Below, one piece after another: positions 18,259-26,105 of a DNA stretch of 64,000 nucleotides. This DNA is from Orlajensenia stereocauli. GTDB taxonomy: Bacteria > Actinomycetota > Actinomycetes > Actinomycetales > Microbacteriaceae. The stretch's first letter is position 1. Each line of letters opens with the position of its first letter. A program made the translations under genes and the position numbers. The stretch lies in NCBI RefSeq assembly GCF_039548895.1, contig NZ_JBCLVG010000001.1, one strand, 5' to 3'. The notes under the pieces were generated by a model. The model made no database searches. It had not been told where the DNA came from and worked only from the letters and a program-made list of their open reading frames with translations.

Positions 18259-18281
18259 CGGCGGGTCAGGCCTCCCGTCAG
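18255..18281. terminator. Hairpin between convergent genes
   Basis: CTGACGG (18255-18261) pairs with CCGTCAG (18275-18281) across a 13-nt loop. It overlaps the stops of the DUF2255 gene and the VanZ-like gene and could terminate both transcripts. No T-run is present, so this is moderate evidence only. Confidence 0.4.
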
Positions 18282-18853
18282 AGCGATACCGTCGCCGAGC
18301 GCTGGAGGTGTCCGCCGTCGGGCGGTGTCATGTGGAGGGGAGCGGCGACGAAGATCGCGCTCGCGAGCACGGCGCCCACCGTTCCGATCGAGCAGATCCG
18401 CGTCATGGTGCTCGTGGTCACCGCTGAGTGGCGTCGCGCGAGGGCGAGCAGACCGAGTCCGGCCAGGCCGCCGGCCGTGTTGACCACGACGTCGGTGACG
18501 TCGGTGCTTCCGATGGCGAGGACGTACTGCGTGATCTCCAGGGCGAGGCTCGCGCCGGCGGCGGAGGCCCCGACTTTCCACCATGACCACCGTGGTGCGA
18601 GAAGGCCGAGGTAGACACCGAAGGGAATGAAGATCACGAGGTTCATAGCGACCTCGAGTGGAGCACTGGCGCCGTTTCCGGAGGTGGCTGCGAACGGGAC
18701 GATCTTGATCACGCGCTGCACCCCGCCGATCCAGGGCACGTCGAGCTTCCACAACACGATCCACGCGAGCAACGCGAGATAGGTTCCGAACAGCACGACC
18801 AGGGAGGTCGAGGTCCGCTGTGGAACCTGGGCGGCAGCACCCTGCGGGGTCAT
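18278..18853 (-). CDS. VanZ-like integral membrane protein
   Basis: 191-aa membrane protein with about four to five hydrophobic segments (SLVVLFGTYLALLAWIVLW, NLVIFIPFGVYLGLLAP, VVVNTAGGLAGLGLLAL). The VanZ signature is visible around FIPFG, EITQYVL and DVVVNTAGG. VanZ of Tn1546 gives low-level teicoplanin resistance; most chromosomal homologues are uncharacterised. Its ATG overlaps the stop of the VanY-like gene (ATGA, 18850-18853), so the two are coupled. Resistance should not be assumed. Confidence 0.9.
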   Translation of the reverse strand: MTPQGAAAQVPQRTSTSLVVLFGTYLALLAWIVLWKLDVPWIGGVQRVIKIVPFAATSGNGASAPLEVAMNLVIFIPFGVYLGLLAPRWSWWKVGASAAGASLALEITQYVLAIGSTDVTDVVVNTAGGLAGLGLLALARRHSAVTTSTMTRICSIGTVGAVLASAIFVAAPLHMTPPDGGHLQRSATVSL

Positions 18854-19497
18854 GTGCGCATCCGCGGGTCGAAGGTGGGGTCCTCGTACATGGCCGGGCA
18901 ACCGTCTGCGACGGCATCCGGCCGCAGCTCGAAGTGCCAGGACTCGTTGGCGTAGATCTGACACAGGCCGTATTCGGCCCCGTGCTCCGACAGCCAGTAC
19001 GTCGCATCCCATGGCCCGAGGTCGATCGCGTCTCCGCTCACGTGGGGAGACGTCTCGGCGGTGGCGACCCAGCGAGCAGCTTCCTCCTCGGACCCGTATT
19101 CGGCGACGGCCTCGTGCAGCAGCTGCTCCTGGTATTCGGGGGAGCGCCAGCCGCTGTTGACCGTGAAGGTGAGGTCGTCGTCTGCGGCGGCATCCGTCGC
19201 GGCCCGACGGAGCGCGTCCAGCAGGGCGGGATCGAGCCCGGCCACGGCAGGAACCTCGTCGTCGAAGACCGTCACGCCGTCGCCGACCTCGCCGCCCGCG
19301 CCGCCCGCGTCGGCATTCACCGTGCCCAGGGCGAGCGCCGCCGTCGGCGGCAGGCCACCGGTGATCGTGACGATGACGACGGCGGCCGTGACGATCGTGA
19401 CGACGGCCGCTGCGACCGCCACGAGCGCGACGATGGCCGATCGAACCCGGCGCGCTGCGCCTGACTGCTCTGGTGATGGTGTGGTGCTGGAGGACAT
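18850..19497 (-). CDS. VanY-like D-alanyl-D-alanine carboxypeptidase (M15B)
   Basis: 215-aa membrane-anchored zinc peptidase. Residues about 18-45 are a membrane anchor (IVALVAVAAAVVTIVTAAVV). The catalytic domain carries SGWRSPEYQEQLL, the zinc/acid motif HVSGDAIDLG (His and Asp) and ESWHFEL (catalytic Glu and zinc His), all intact. It should trim the terminal D-Ala from peptidoglycan stem peptides outside the cell. The start codon ATG 19497 sits in the loop of a perfect hairpin. Divergent from a two-component system that probably controls it. Confidence 0.92.
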   Translation of the reverse strand: MSSSTTPSPEQSGAARRVRSAIVALVAVAAAVVTIVTAAVVIVTITGGLPPTAALALGTVNADAGGAGGEVGDGVTVFDDEVPAVAGLDPALLDALRRAATDAAADDDLTFTVNSGWRSPEYQEQLLHEAVAEYGSEEEAARWVATAETSPHVSGDAIDLGPWDATYWLSEHGAEYGLCQIYANESWHFELRPDAVADGCPAMYEDPTFDPRMRT

Positions 19498-19508
19498 GCC
19501 TCCAGCAC
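19484..19508 (-). promoter_or_regulatory. Inverted repeat over VanY-like start codon
   Basis: Perfect 10-bp arms (19484-19493 and 19499-19508) with a 5-nt loop containing the ATG. In the mRNA the GGAGG of the upstream arm pairs with CCUCC of codons 2-3, so the ribosome site would be hidden. As DNA it could equally be a response-regulator operator. Confidence 0.6.
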
Positions 19509-19575
19509 ACTCGACCGCGTGTTGCAGGCGCGTTCGCGTTTTTCGATATCCCGACGATATGGGCCGGCTCGTAGC

Positions 19576-20271
19576 ATGGCGGGTGTGCGAGTGCTGATCG
19601 TCGAGGACGAGCCCTACCTGGCTGACGCCATCCGCGATGGCCTGCGCCTGGAGGCCATCGCGGCCGACATCGCCGGCGACGGCGGCACCGCACTGGAGCT
19701 GCTGAGCATCAACGACTACGACATCGCCGTGCTCGACCGCGACATCCCGGGGCCATCGGGCGACGAGATCGCCGAGCGCATCGTCGCATCGGGCAGCGGG
19801 ATGCCGATCATCATGCTCACCGCCGCCGACAGGCTCGACGACAAGGCCACGGGCTTCGAGATCGGAGCAGACGACTATCTCACCAAGCCGTTCGAGATGC
19901 GGGAGCTCGTGCTCAGACTCCGAGCGCTCGACCGCAGACGCGCACACAACAGGCCACCGGTGCGTGAGCTCGCCGGCCTCCGACTCGACCCGTTCCGGCG
20001 CGAGGTCTACCGCGACGGCCGCTACGTGGCGCTCACCCGCAAGCAGTTCGCCGTGCTCGAGGTGCTGGTCGCGGCAGAGGGCGGCGTCATCAGCGCCGAG
20101 GAAATCCTCGAACGGGCGTGGGACGAGAACGCCGACCCGTTCACCAACGCCGTGCGCATCACGGTCTCGGCGCTCCGCAAACGGCTCGGAGAACCCTGGC
20201 TCATCGCCACAGTCCCCGGCGTCGGATACCGCATCGACACGGCACCGGATGCCGGAGGCCGAGGTGGCTAG
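19576..20271 (+). CDS. OmpR/PhoB-type response regulator
   Basis: 231-aa regulator: receiver domain (VLIVEDEPYLADAI; phospho-acceptor in AVLDRDIPG; conserved LTAAD and Lys in LTKPFEMREL), then a winged-helix DNA-binding domain (LTRKQFAVLEVLVAAEGGV, NAVRITVSALRKRLGEP, TVPGVGYRID). ATG 19576 was chosen; the longer upstream frame would run into the divergent promoter region. Overlaps its kinase gene by 23 bp. Likely targets are the divergent VanY/VanZ-like genes. Confidence 0.94.
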   Translation: MAGVRVLIVEDEPYLADAIRDGLRLEAIAADIAGDGGTALELLSINDYDIAVLDRDIPGPSGDEIAERIVASGSGMPIIMLTAADRLDDKATGFEIGADDYLTKPFEMRELVLRLRALDRRRAHNRPPVRELAGLRLDPFRREVYRDGRYVALTRKQFAVLEVLVAAEGGVISAEEILERAWDENADPFTNAVRITVSALRKRLGEPWLIATVPGVGYRIDTAPDAGGRGG

Positions 20272-21349
20272 GGAGCGCGGATTGAGCGTCAGGCTCAAGC
20301 TCACCCTCAGCTATGCCGGCTTCCTCGCTCTCGCCGTGGCACTGCTGCTCGCCGTCGTATGGGCGTTCATCCTCCGCTACGTTCCGGCAGAGGCGATCAA
20401 CACCATCGGCGGATTCGTCCCCGGCCGAGACGATCTCGTGCGCGCCTTCGCCCCGGCTGCGGCGTGGGTCGTGCTCTTCCTGGTGCTGTTCGGGCTTCTG
20501 GGCGGGTGGATCCTCGCCGGCCGGATGCTCGCGCCATTGACGCGCATCACGACGGCCACGCGCAAGGCCGCGACCGGCTCCCTCTCCCACCGCATCCGGA
20601 TGCCGGGACGCAGCGACGAGTTCCGTGAGCTCGCCGATGCCTTCGACGCCATGCTCGAACGAGTCGAAGCCCAGGTCGCCGAGCAGCGACGATTCGCGGC
20701 GAACGCATCCCACGAGTTGCGCACCCCGCTGGCGACCACGCAGGCGATGCTCGATGTCGCCATCACGGATCCGAACCAGGACACCACCGTGCTCCTCGAA
20801 CGTCTGCGTGCCGTCAACACCCGGGCGATCGACCTCACCGAGGCCCTGCTCCTTCTCAGCCGCGCCGACCAACGGGCCTTCACCCCCGAGAGTGTCGACC
20901 TGTCGCTCCTCGCCGAGGAGGCCACGGAGACGCTCCTCCCTCTGGCGGAGAAGCGCGGTGTCACAATCACGACGACCGGGGAGATCACGCAGGCATCCGG
21001 TTCACCGGCCCTCCTGTTGCAGCTGACCACGAACCTCCTGCACAACGCGATCGTGCACAACCTCCCCGAGGGCGGGGCCGTGTGGGTGAGTACGACACCC
21101 GCGACGGACGGGGTCATCCTGGCGATCGAGAACACGGGAGACGTGCTTGCGCCCGGTCTGGTCGCGACCCTCACGGAACCGTTCCAGCGCGGCACCGAGC
21201 GTCTCCACGGGGACCATGCCGGCGTCGGGCTCGGTCTGGCGATAGTCAAGAGCATCGTGCGGGCGCACGACGGAGTTCTGCTCCTGACGCCGCGGAGCGA
21301 GGGCGGGCTCCGGATCGAGGTTCGCCTGCCGGCATCCGTCATCGCCTGA
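20249..21349 (+). CDS. Sensor histidine kinase (HAMP, HisKA, HATPase)
   Basis: 366-aa membrane kinase. Two membrane segments (YAGFLALAVALLLAVVWAF and AAAWVVLFLVLFGLLGGW) enclose a short extracytoplasmic loop of about 35 residues, then HAMP, HisKA with phospho-His in ASHELRTPLA, and HATPase with N-box NLLHNAIVHN and G-box GVGLGLAIVKS. The small external loop suggests sensing in or at the membrane, as in VanS-like kinases. ATG 20249 lies inside the regulator gene; a GTG at 20264 is an alternative. The last codons and stop are duplicated downstream. Confidence 0.93.
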   Translation: MPEAEVARERGLSVRLKLTLSYAGFLALAVALLLAVVWAFILRYVPAEAINTIGGFVPGRDDLVRAFAPAAAWVVLFLVLFGLLGGWILAGRMLAPLTRITTATRKAATGSLSHRIRMPGRSDEFRELADAFDAMLERVEAQVAEQRRFAANASHELRTPLATTQAMLDVAITDPNQDTTVLLERLRAVNTRAIDLTEALLLLSRADQRAFTPESVDLSLLAEEATETLLPLAEKRGVTITTTGEITQASGSPALLLQLTTNLLHNAIVHNLPEGGAVWVSTTPATDGVILAIENTGDVLAPGLVATLTEPFQRGTERLHGDHAGVGLGLAIVKSIVRAHDGVLLLTPRSEGGLRIEVRLPASVIA

Positions 21350-21370
21350 CGGCATCCGTCATCGCCTGAC
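21331..21370. repeat. Tandem 20-bp duplication at kinase stop
   Basis: GGCATCCGTCATCGCCTGAC occurs twice without spacing (21331-21350 and 21351-21370). The first copy encodes the last residues and TGA of the kinase. The second copy repeats them in untranslated sequence (frame shifted by two bases). This looks like a replication-slippage duplication. Confidence 0.95.
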
Positions 21371-21386
21371 GGCGGGGCGCGCCGTC

Positions 21387-21647
21387 TCAGCTGTCGGGAT
21401 CGACGACCTCGTCCTCCCGCAACACCCGGCCAGGCGAAGCCGGGCACGCGTAGCCGACGACAACCGGAGCGGGAAGCCGATTGCCGACTTTCACCGCCCG
21501 CGACGGCTTCCTCACTTCGAGGACCCGTACTCCGTGCTCCCGACAGACCCTCACCGCGCCCACCGCACTCTCCGACATCCGGGTGCCATGCTCGGTCCAC
21601 TCGATCTCGATCACGTCGAAACACGTCCACAGTCGAGTCGGAGCCAC
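21387..21647 (-). CDS. Possible small hypothetical protein
   Basis: Open frame of up to 86 aa with moderately GC-rich third positions (VIEIEWTEHGTRMSESAVG, EHGVRVLEVRKPSRAV). I do not recognise it. No clear ribosome site is seen at ATG 21647. Without this gene the 21371-21790 stretch would be about 420 bp of noncoding DNA between the kinase and the phytochrome. The stretch may also be a decayed gene. Confidence 0.25.
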   Translation of the reverse strand: MAPTRLWTCFDVIEIEWTEHGTRMSESAVGAVRVCREHGVRVLEVRKPSRAVKVGNRLPAPVVVGYACPASPGRVLREDEVVDPDS

Positions 21648-21747
21648 AGGACACCGTCACCCCCACGGTACGCCGGAGTGGCGCATGTCGGTAGGCGCGT
21701 TCTGCAGGCGGCACCGGCCGGCACGGAGCCGTGGTCCGTCGGCTGAA

Positions 21748-21753
21748 TAGACT
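21748..21753 (+). promoter_or_regulatory. Candidate -10 box for phytochrome gene
   Basis: TAGACT, matching the TANNNT boxes of other genes here. It would place transcription start near 21760, which argues for the GTG at 21791 (GGAG at 21782-21785) over the upstream in-frame GTG at 21731. Confidence 0.4.
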
Positions 21754-21790
21754 GGATCTGCCGGCCCTATCCCCGGCAGACGGAGTCGCA

Positions 21791-23719
21791 GTGGACCCGG
21801 CTGAACTCGCCATCGATCCCGACGAGCTCCGTCGACTCGCCGAATGCGCGAAGGAGCCCATCCGCACTCCCGGCGTGATCCAGTCGCACGGGACGCTGCT
21901 GGGTGTCGACGCCGCCACGCAGGTCGTCGTCGTCGCGAGCGAGAACGCACGCGGCTGGCTCGGTCGCCCTTTCGCCGATCTCGAGAACCCCGAGCTGCAG
22001 GAGGCCGTGCGCTCCGGGCGGGCGATCGATCCTGTGCGGGTGGTCTGGGAGGGTTCGCCGACGGATGCGATCGTGCACCAGGTCGACGACCTCACGATCG
22101 TGGAACTCGAGGCCCTGCCGCAGGACGAGTACGCGCGGACGGCCGTCGTCACGGCGATCAACCGCCTGACGACCGTCGCATCCGTCGCCGATCTGCGTCA
22201 GCAGGCCGCCGCAGAGATCCGGAGGGTCACCGGATTCGACAGGGTCATGATCTACCACTTCCACGAGGACGGCCACGGGGAGGTCGTCGCCGACGACAGT
22301 GTCCCCGAGCTCGAATCCCTCCTGGGCCACCACTTCCCCTCGTCCGACATCCCTCCGCAGGCTCGTGACCTGTACGTGACGAAGGTGGGGCGGGCCATCG
22401 CGAGCACGAGCAGTCCCACCATCCCCCTGCTCGCGATCTCCGAGGAGCTGCGAACCGTCGACCTCTCGAACGCCGAGTTGCGGGGCGTGTCGCCCTACCA
22501 CCTGCAGTACATGCGCAACATGGGACAGGCGTCGACGTTCTCGCTCTCCCTCGTCGAGGACGGCCGGCTCGTCGGGATGGTCACCTGCGCGCACCGCACG
22601 GAGCGGCGCCTTCCGGTGCTGCTGCGACGCGCACTGGAAGTTCTCGCCGCCCAGATCACCATGCAGTTCGCATCGATGCGCGAGATCGCCCGACTGCGCC
22701 ATCTCGTCGAGGTGCGCGAGCGGCGCACCGAGTTGCTGGCCCCTCTCTACGCCTCGGACGACATCCCGTCTGCGCTGCTGCGGGGGCCGCAGACAGTGCT
22801 CGACCTGGTGCCGGCCGACGGTGTGCTGGTTCGCATCGGCGGCACCTCTCGAGTGGCAGGCGACGTACCCCCACTCGACGACGTGACCCGGGTGCTCGAG
22901 CTGCTCTCAGGACAGGCCTTCGCCTCGGAGGGGCTCGAAGCCGACCGTCCCGACCTCTCGGCCATGCTGCCGAGCACCGCCGGGCTGCTCGTGGTGCCAC
23001 TCGCGGGCCCCGACGACACCCTCGTCTTCTTCCGCGGCGAGGTGGCGCGCGAGATCTCCTGGCTCGGCGACCTCGGCACCGAGAATCGCCCCAGCGACCT
23101 GTCGCCCCGCACGTCGTTCTCGACGTGGAAGGGCATCGTGCGCGGTCGGTCGGAGCCGTGGGGAACGGTGATCCAGGATGCGTTGGAACTCGGCCACGAA
23201 CTCGAGGTCGTCATGGAGCGCCGGGCGGAGGCTCAGCTCGCCGAACTCGCGATGCGCGACGCGCTGACCGGACTGCACAACCGTCGCTATCTCGCCCACC
23301 GCCTAGCCGACGGAAGCCCGCTCGGTCTCGGCGGTCGGGCGCTGCTCTTCGTCGATCTCGATGACTTCAAGAGCGTGAACGACGTTCACGGCCACGATGT
23401 CGGCGACGCCGTCATCCTCGAGGTGGCTCGACGCCTCGTCACGCATTCGCGGGAGCACGATGCCGTCGTGCGACTCGGCGGTGACGAGTTCGTCGTGCTC
23501 CTCGACGTCGTGGATGACGACGACGTCCACGCGATCGCCGACCGTCTGGTCGCGGCCATCGCCGAACCGATCGTGACGGACCGGATGACTCTGACGATCA
23601 CCGGCTCCTGCGGCATCGTCGTCGCCGGCCCGGGAGAGGCGCACGACAGGCTCCTCGATGCGGCGGATGCGGCGATGTACCGGGCGAAGCGCGCCGGACG
23701 GAACCGCGTCTCGAGCTAG
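21791..23719 (+). CDS. Bacteriophytochrome-diguanylate cyclase (PAS-GAF-PHY-GGDEF)
   Basis: 642-aa red/far-red light sensor making c-di-GMP. The PAS domain has the biliverdin-binding Cys19 in the motif CAKEPIRTPGVIQSHG. GAF follows, with SDIP (Asp186), SPYHLQY (His237) and His268. The PHY domain has the tongue motif PRTSF (439-443). GGDEF is intact (563-567), and an RxxD inhibitory site (REHD, 554-557) sits five residues before it. All chromophore-pocket hallmarks are present, so it should bind biliverdin, but no heme oxygenase gene is in the window. GTG 21791 is preferred for its GGAG site. It probably drives a light-dependent lifestyle switch together with the c-di-GMP genes at 36-39.6 kb. 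Confidence 0.93.
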   Translation: MDPAELAIDPDELRRLAECAKEPIRTPGVIQSHGTLLGVDAATQVVVVASENARGWLGRPFADLENPELQEAVRSGRAIDPVRVVWEGSPTDAIVHQVDDLTIVELEALPQDEYARTAVVTAINRLTTVASVADLRQQAAAEIRRVTGFDRVMIYHFHEDGHGEVVADDSVPELESLLGHHFPSSDIPPQARDLYVTKVGRAIASTSSPTIPLLAISEELRTVDLSNAELRGVSPYHLQYMRNMGQASTFSLSLVEDGRLVGMVTCAHRTERRLPVLLRRALEVLAAQITMQFASMREIARLRHLVEVRERRTELLAPLYASDDIPSALLRGPQTVLDLVPADGVLVRIGGTSRVAGDVPPLDDVTRVLELLSGQAFASEGLEADRPDLSAMLPSTAGLLVVPLAGPDDTLVFFRGEVAREISWLGDLGTENRPSDLSPRTSFSTWKGIVRGRSEPWGTVIQDALELGHELEVVMERRAEAQLAELAMRDALTGLHNRRYLAHRLADGSPLGLGGRALLFVDLDDFKSVNDVHGHDVGDAVILEVARRLVTHSREHDAVVRLGGDEFVVLLDVVDDDDVHAIADRLVAAIAEPIVTDRMTLTITGSCGIVVAGPGEAHDRLLDAADAAMYRAKRAGRNRVSS

Positions 23720-23771
23720 GCGTTCACGACGATGTCGCCTGTGCGGCGACCGATGATGGAGGAGGAAGGCC

Positions 23772-24452
23772 ATGGCTGCAGCCGCTGTTCACCAGGCGAC
23801 CGTCGACGGTGTGCTGGCCGAGCTGGCAGCGCTGGAGGATCCGAAGGTTCGCGCGGTCAACGAGCGTCACGGCGACGACCACGGCGTCAACCTGAGCAAG
23901 CTCCGTGGGGTGGCGAAGGAACTCAAGATCCAGCCCGACCTCGCCCGGGAACTCTGGGCGACCGGAGACACGCCAGCGCGCTTGGTGGCGATCCTGATCA
24001 GTCGTCCCAAGCTGTACTCGGCGGCCGAGCTCGACGCCATGCTGCGCGAGGCCCGCGTGCCCAAGGTTCACGACTGGCTCGTGAACTACATCGTCAAGAA
24101 GAGCCCCCATGCCGAGGAGCTGCGCGTTCTCTGGTTCGGCGGCGACGATCCCGTGGTGGCGAGCGCCGGATGGGCACTGACCAGCGAGCGGGTGGCGAAG
24201 TCGCCGGAGGGTCTCGACCTCGACGAGTTGCTCCGCATCATCGAGGAGCACATGAAGGACGCCCCGGATCGGCTGCAGTGGTCGATGAACGAGTGCCTCG
24301 CCGGCATCGGCATCCGTCACCCGGAGTATCGAGCCAGGGCCCTCGCGATCGGCGAGGAACTCGAGGTTCTGAAGGACTACCCGACGCCTCCGGGGTGCAC
24401 GTCGCCGTATGCGCCGATCTGGATCACTGAGATGGTTCGCCGGCAGGGCTGA
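23772..24452 (+). CDS. DNA alkylation repair (AlkD-like HEAT repeat) protein
   Basis: 226-aa all-helical protein resembling AlkC/AlkD-type DNA glycosylases that remove N3/N7-alkylated bases. Motifs seen are GVNLSKLRGVAKELK, ARELWATGDTPARLVAIL, VHDWLVNYIVKKS and WALTSERVAKSPEG. The C-terminus (ECLAGIGIRHPEYRARA, TSPYAPIWI) matches the family. ATG 23772 has a strong GGAGGAGGAAGG site. The 3' end overlaps the convergent GyrI-like gene by 29 bp. Confidence 0.88.
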   Translation: MAAAAVHQATVDGVLAELAALEDPKVRAVNERHGDDHGVNLSKLRGVAKELKIQPDLARELWATGDTPARLVAILISRPKLYSAAELDAMLREARVPKVHDWLVNYIVKKSPHAEELRVLWFGGDDPVVASAGWALTSERVAKSPEGLDLDELLRIIEEHMKDAPDRLQWSMNECLAGIGIRHPEYRARALAIGEELEVLKDYPTPPGCTSPYAPIWITEMVRRQG

Positions 24453-25053
24453 CCGGCTGTCGCAGAATCGTCCTGAGCTTGTCGGATGCCGTGCGACGGG
24501 GATCGCTGAGATAGATCTCGTGGTGCCTGCCGGTCATCTGCAGCGCGTGCGCGGGAATGAACTCGTGGTGCAGCGCGTCGAGCACGGGGGCCTCGTCGTC
24601 GTACGACCCGATGTGGAGCGTTTGGACGACCTGCCCTTCCTCGAGGGCCTCCGGGCGCAGGGCGTCGAGCGAGGGTGCGCCGCCCCTACTCGCGGCGTTC
24701 CGGCGCGCGGCATCGAGGTGCTCCGCCGTGATCCAGTCGGGGACCATGTTCAGCAGCGTCCAGCTCCACTGCGACTTGTCTCGGGCGGAGGTGAATGAGG
24801 TCATGTCGTCCGCCCACCAGAGCGCCTCGAGCGGCATCACCGTGTAGTCGCGGTCGAGCTCGCGCTTGCTGAAGAACTTCAGGGCGTAGGCGACGGGGAA
24901 GAGGGTCGCGAGCGCATCTGCGTAGGACTGCGCGGAGTTGGGGTCGCCGTGCCCGTCGATCATGAGGAACTGCAGCGGGGGGACCGTCACGATCTCGAAG
25001 GAGCCGCGGGGTGCTGTGTAAGTCGGGACCTGCTTCTTGAAGTCGCTCTTCAC
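24424..25053 (-). CDS. GyrI-like domain protein
   Basis: 209-aa single-domain GyrI/SOUL-like small-molecule-binding protein. Features are FEIVTVPPLQFLMIDGHGDPN near the start (split by a loop), FPVAYALKFF, MPLEALWW and HHEIYLSDPRRT near the end. GTG 25053 is chosen because AGGAGG precedes it at ideal spacing. Family members bind or hydrolyse hydrophobic cyclic compounds; no DNA-binding domain is attached here. Convergent overlap with the AlkD-like gene. Confidence 0.85.
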   Translation of the reverse strand: MKSDFKKQVPTYTAPRGSFEIVTVPPLQFLMIDGHGDPNSAQSYADALATLFPVAYALKFFSKRELDRDYTVMPLEALWWADDMTSFTSARDKSQWSWTLLNMVPDWITAEHLDAARRNAASRGGAPSLDALRPEALEEGQVVQTLHIGSYDDEAPVLDALHHEFIPAHALQMTGRHHEIYLSDPRRTASDKLRTILRQPVSPAGEPSQ

Positions 25054-25163
25054 TCGGATGCCTCCTGATTCGCCGCAGCCTTCTTCACGCACCCCTGCCA
25101 TTGAACTGCATGGTGGAGGAGGATGGCGTCATCACGATGATGGCGAATTCGAGGAGGCCGGAC

Positions 25164-25640
25164 ATGGGAGTCACGGGAATCGGCGGGCTCTTCTTCCGCA
25201 GTCGCGATCCGGAAGGCAGGGCCGCCTGGTATCGCGAACATCTCGACATCGCCGCCGGTCATGACGGCATCTGGCAGACGGATGCCGGGATGACGGTGTT
25301 CGCCCCGTTCCCGGCCGACAGCGACTACTTCGACGCAGATCAGTCCTTCATGCTCAATTTCCGCGTCACGGAACTCGATGCGCTAGCCGCCAAGCTGGAA
25401 GCAGCTGGCATTCCCGTGGAGCGTCGGGCTGAGTGGAACACCGAGGACTACGGATGCTTCGCCCGCATCCACGATCCGGAGGGTCTGCCGATCGAGCTGT
25501 GGGAGCCGCCGTCAGCTCCGTCGACTGAGCCGGCGGATGACGGCGACGAGGGCTCCGCACGCGATCAGCCAGGGGCCGGCGACGATGATCGGGTCGAGCC
25601 ACGTGTGACTGAGATCGGCGCGCTTCCGACCGAACCGTGA
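25164..25640 (+). CDS. VOC-family protein with unusual C-terminal tail
   Basis: 158 aa by the open frame. Residues 1-120 are a glyoxalase-like fold (GIGGLFFRSRDPEGRAAWY, FMLNFRVTELDALAAKLE, YGCFARIHDPEGLPIELWEPP). The usual family end is ELWEPP, near base 25510. The remaining 38 residues are acidic and low-complexity and lie antisense to the end of the next gene, so they may be read-through after loss of a stop. ATG 25164 is supported by GAGGAGG at 25151-25157. Confidence 0.85.
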   Translation: MGVTGIGGLFFRSRDPEGRAAWYREHLDIAAGHDGIWQTDAGMTVFAPFPADSDYFDADQSFMLNFRVTELDALAAKLEAAGIPVERRAEWNTEDYGCFARIHDPEGLPIELWEPPSAPSTEPADDGDEGSARDQPGAGDDDRVEPRVTEIGALPTEP

Positions 25641-26105
25641 CGAGATCGGACGGAGGTGCGGTTCGCTGAGGATGCCGGTCTCGGTGACCGGGTTGTCTGG
25701 TCGGAGCGAAGCGAGACTGCGCACGTGACTTCCGACGGCATCGACGCGGTCTGCACCCAGCAGGAGCAGCCAGTGCGCCGCGCGAGCCTCACTGAATCGG
25801 CTGTACGCATATCGCCGGATGACACCCGACACGCCCCGCAACGGAGTCGAGGTGCCGAACACCGGCGTGAGCATGGCGTGCTCGATGGATCGTTCGCGGT
25901 CCCCGCTGGTCCTCTGTCTCTCGGGAAAGTCCCAGTGCGCGCCGCTGGCGGCCGGGTCGAAGATCTCCCGTGGAACCGACGGCCTGTCGGCCTTGTCGGC
26001 ATCCGCTCCCCAACCGGGGATACGGGCTCGGAGTTCATCGGCTGTCGGCGCCGGTGAGGGCTTGTCGGCGAGGTAGGCGATGGGGAGGTCGTTGTCGTCA
26101 GGCAT
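25512..26105 (-). CDS. Hypothetical protein with C-terminal membrane anchor
   Basis: 197-aa protein of unknown function. The N-terminal half is soluble and polar (TADELRARIPGWGADADK, IEHAMLTPVFGTSTPL). One hydrophobic segment near the C-terminus (PIIVAGPWLIACGALVAVI) is followed by RRLSRRS, a tail-anchor-like arrangement. It starts 8 bp inside the end of the alcohol dehydrogenase gene, so it is co-translated with it and may support that enzyme at the membrane. Confidence 0.75.
   Translation of the reverse strand: MPDDNDLPIAYLADKPSPAPTADELRARIPGWGADADKADRPSVPREIFDPAASGAHWDFPERQRTSGDRERSIEHAMLTPVFGTSTPLRGVSGVIRRYAYSRFSEARAAHWLLLLGADRVDAVGSHVRSLASLRPDNPVTETGILSEPHLRPISSRFGRKRADLSHTWLDPIIVAGPWLIACGALVAVIRRLSRRS

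Noticed and set aside
18278..21349. Acquired vancomycin-resistance cluster
   Set aside because: VanH, VanA/B ligase and VanX are absent. Codon use matches neighbours and no mobile element is adjacent, so this looks native.
21387..21647. Remnant of an insertion-sequence transposase
   Set aside because: The phrase EHGVRVLEVRKPSRAVK faintly recalls IS110-type proteins, but there are no terminal repeats, target duplication or catalytic motif.
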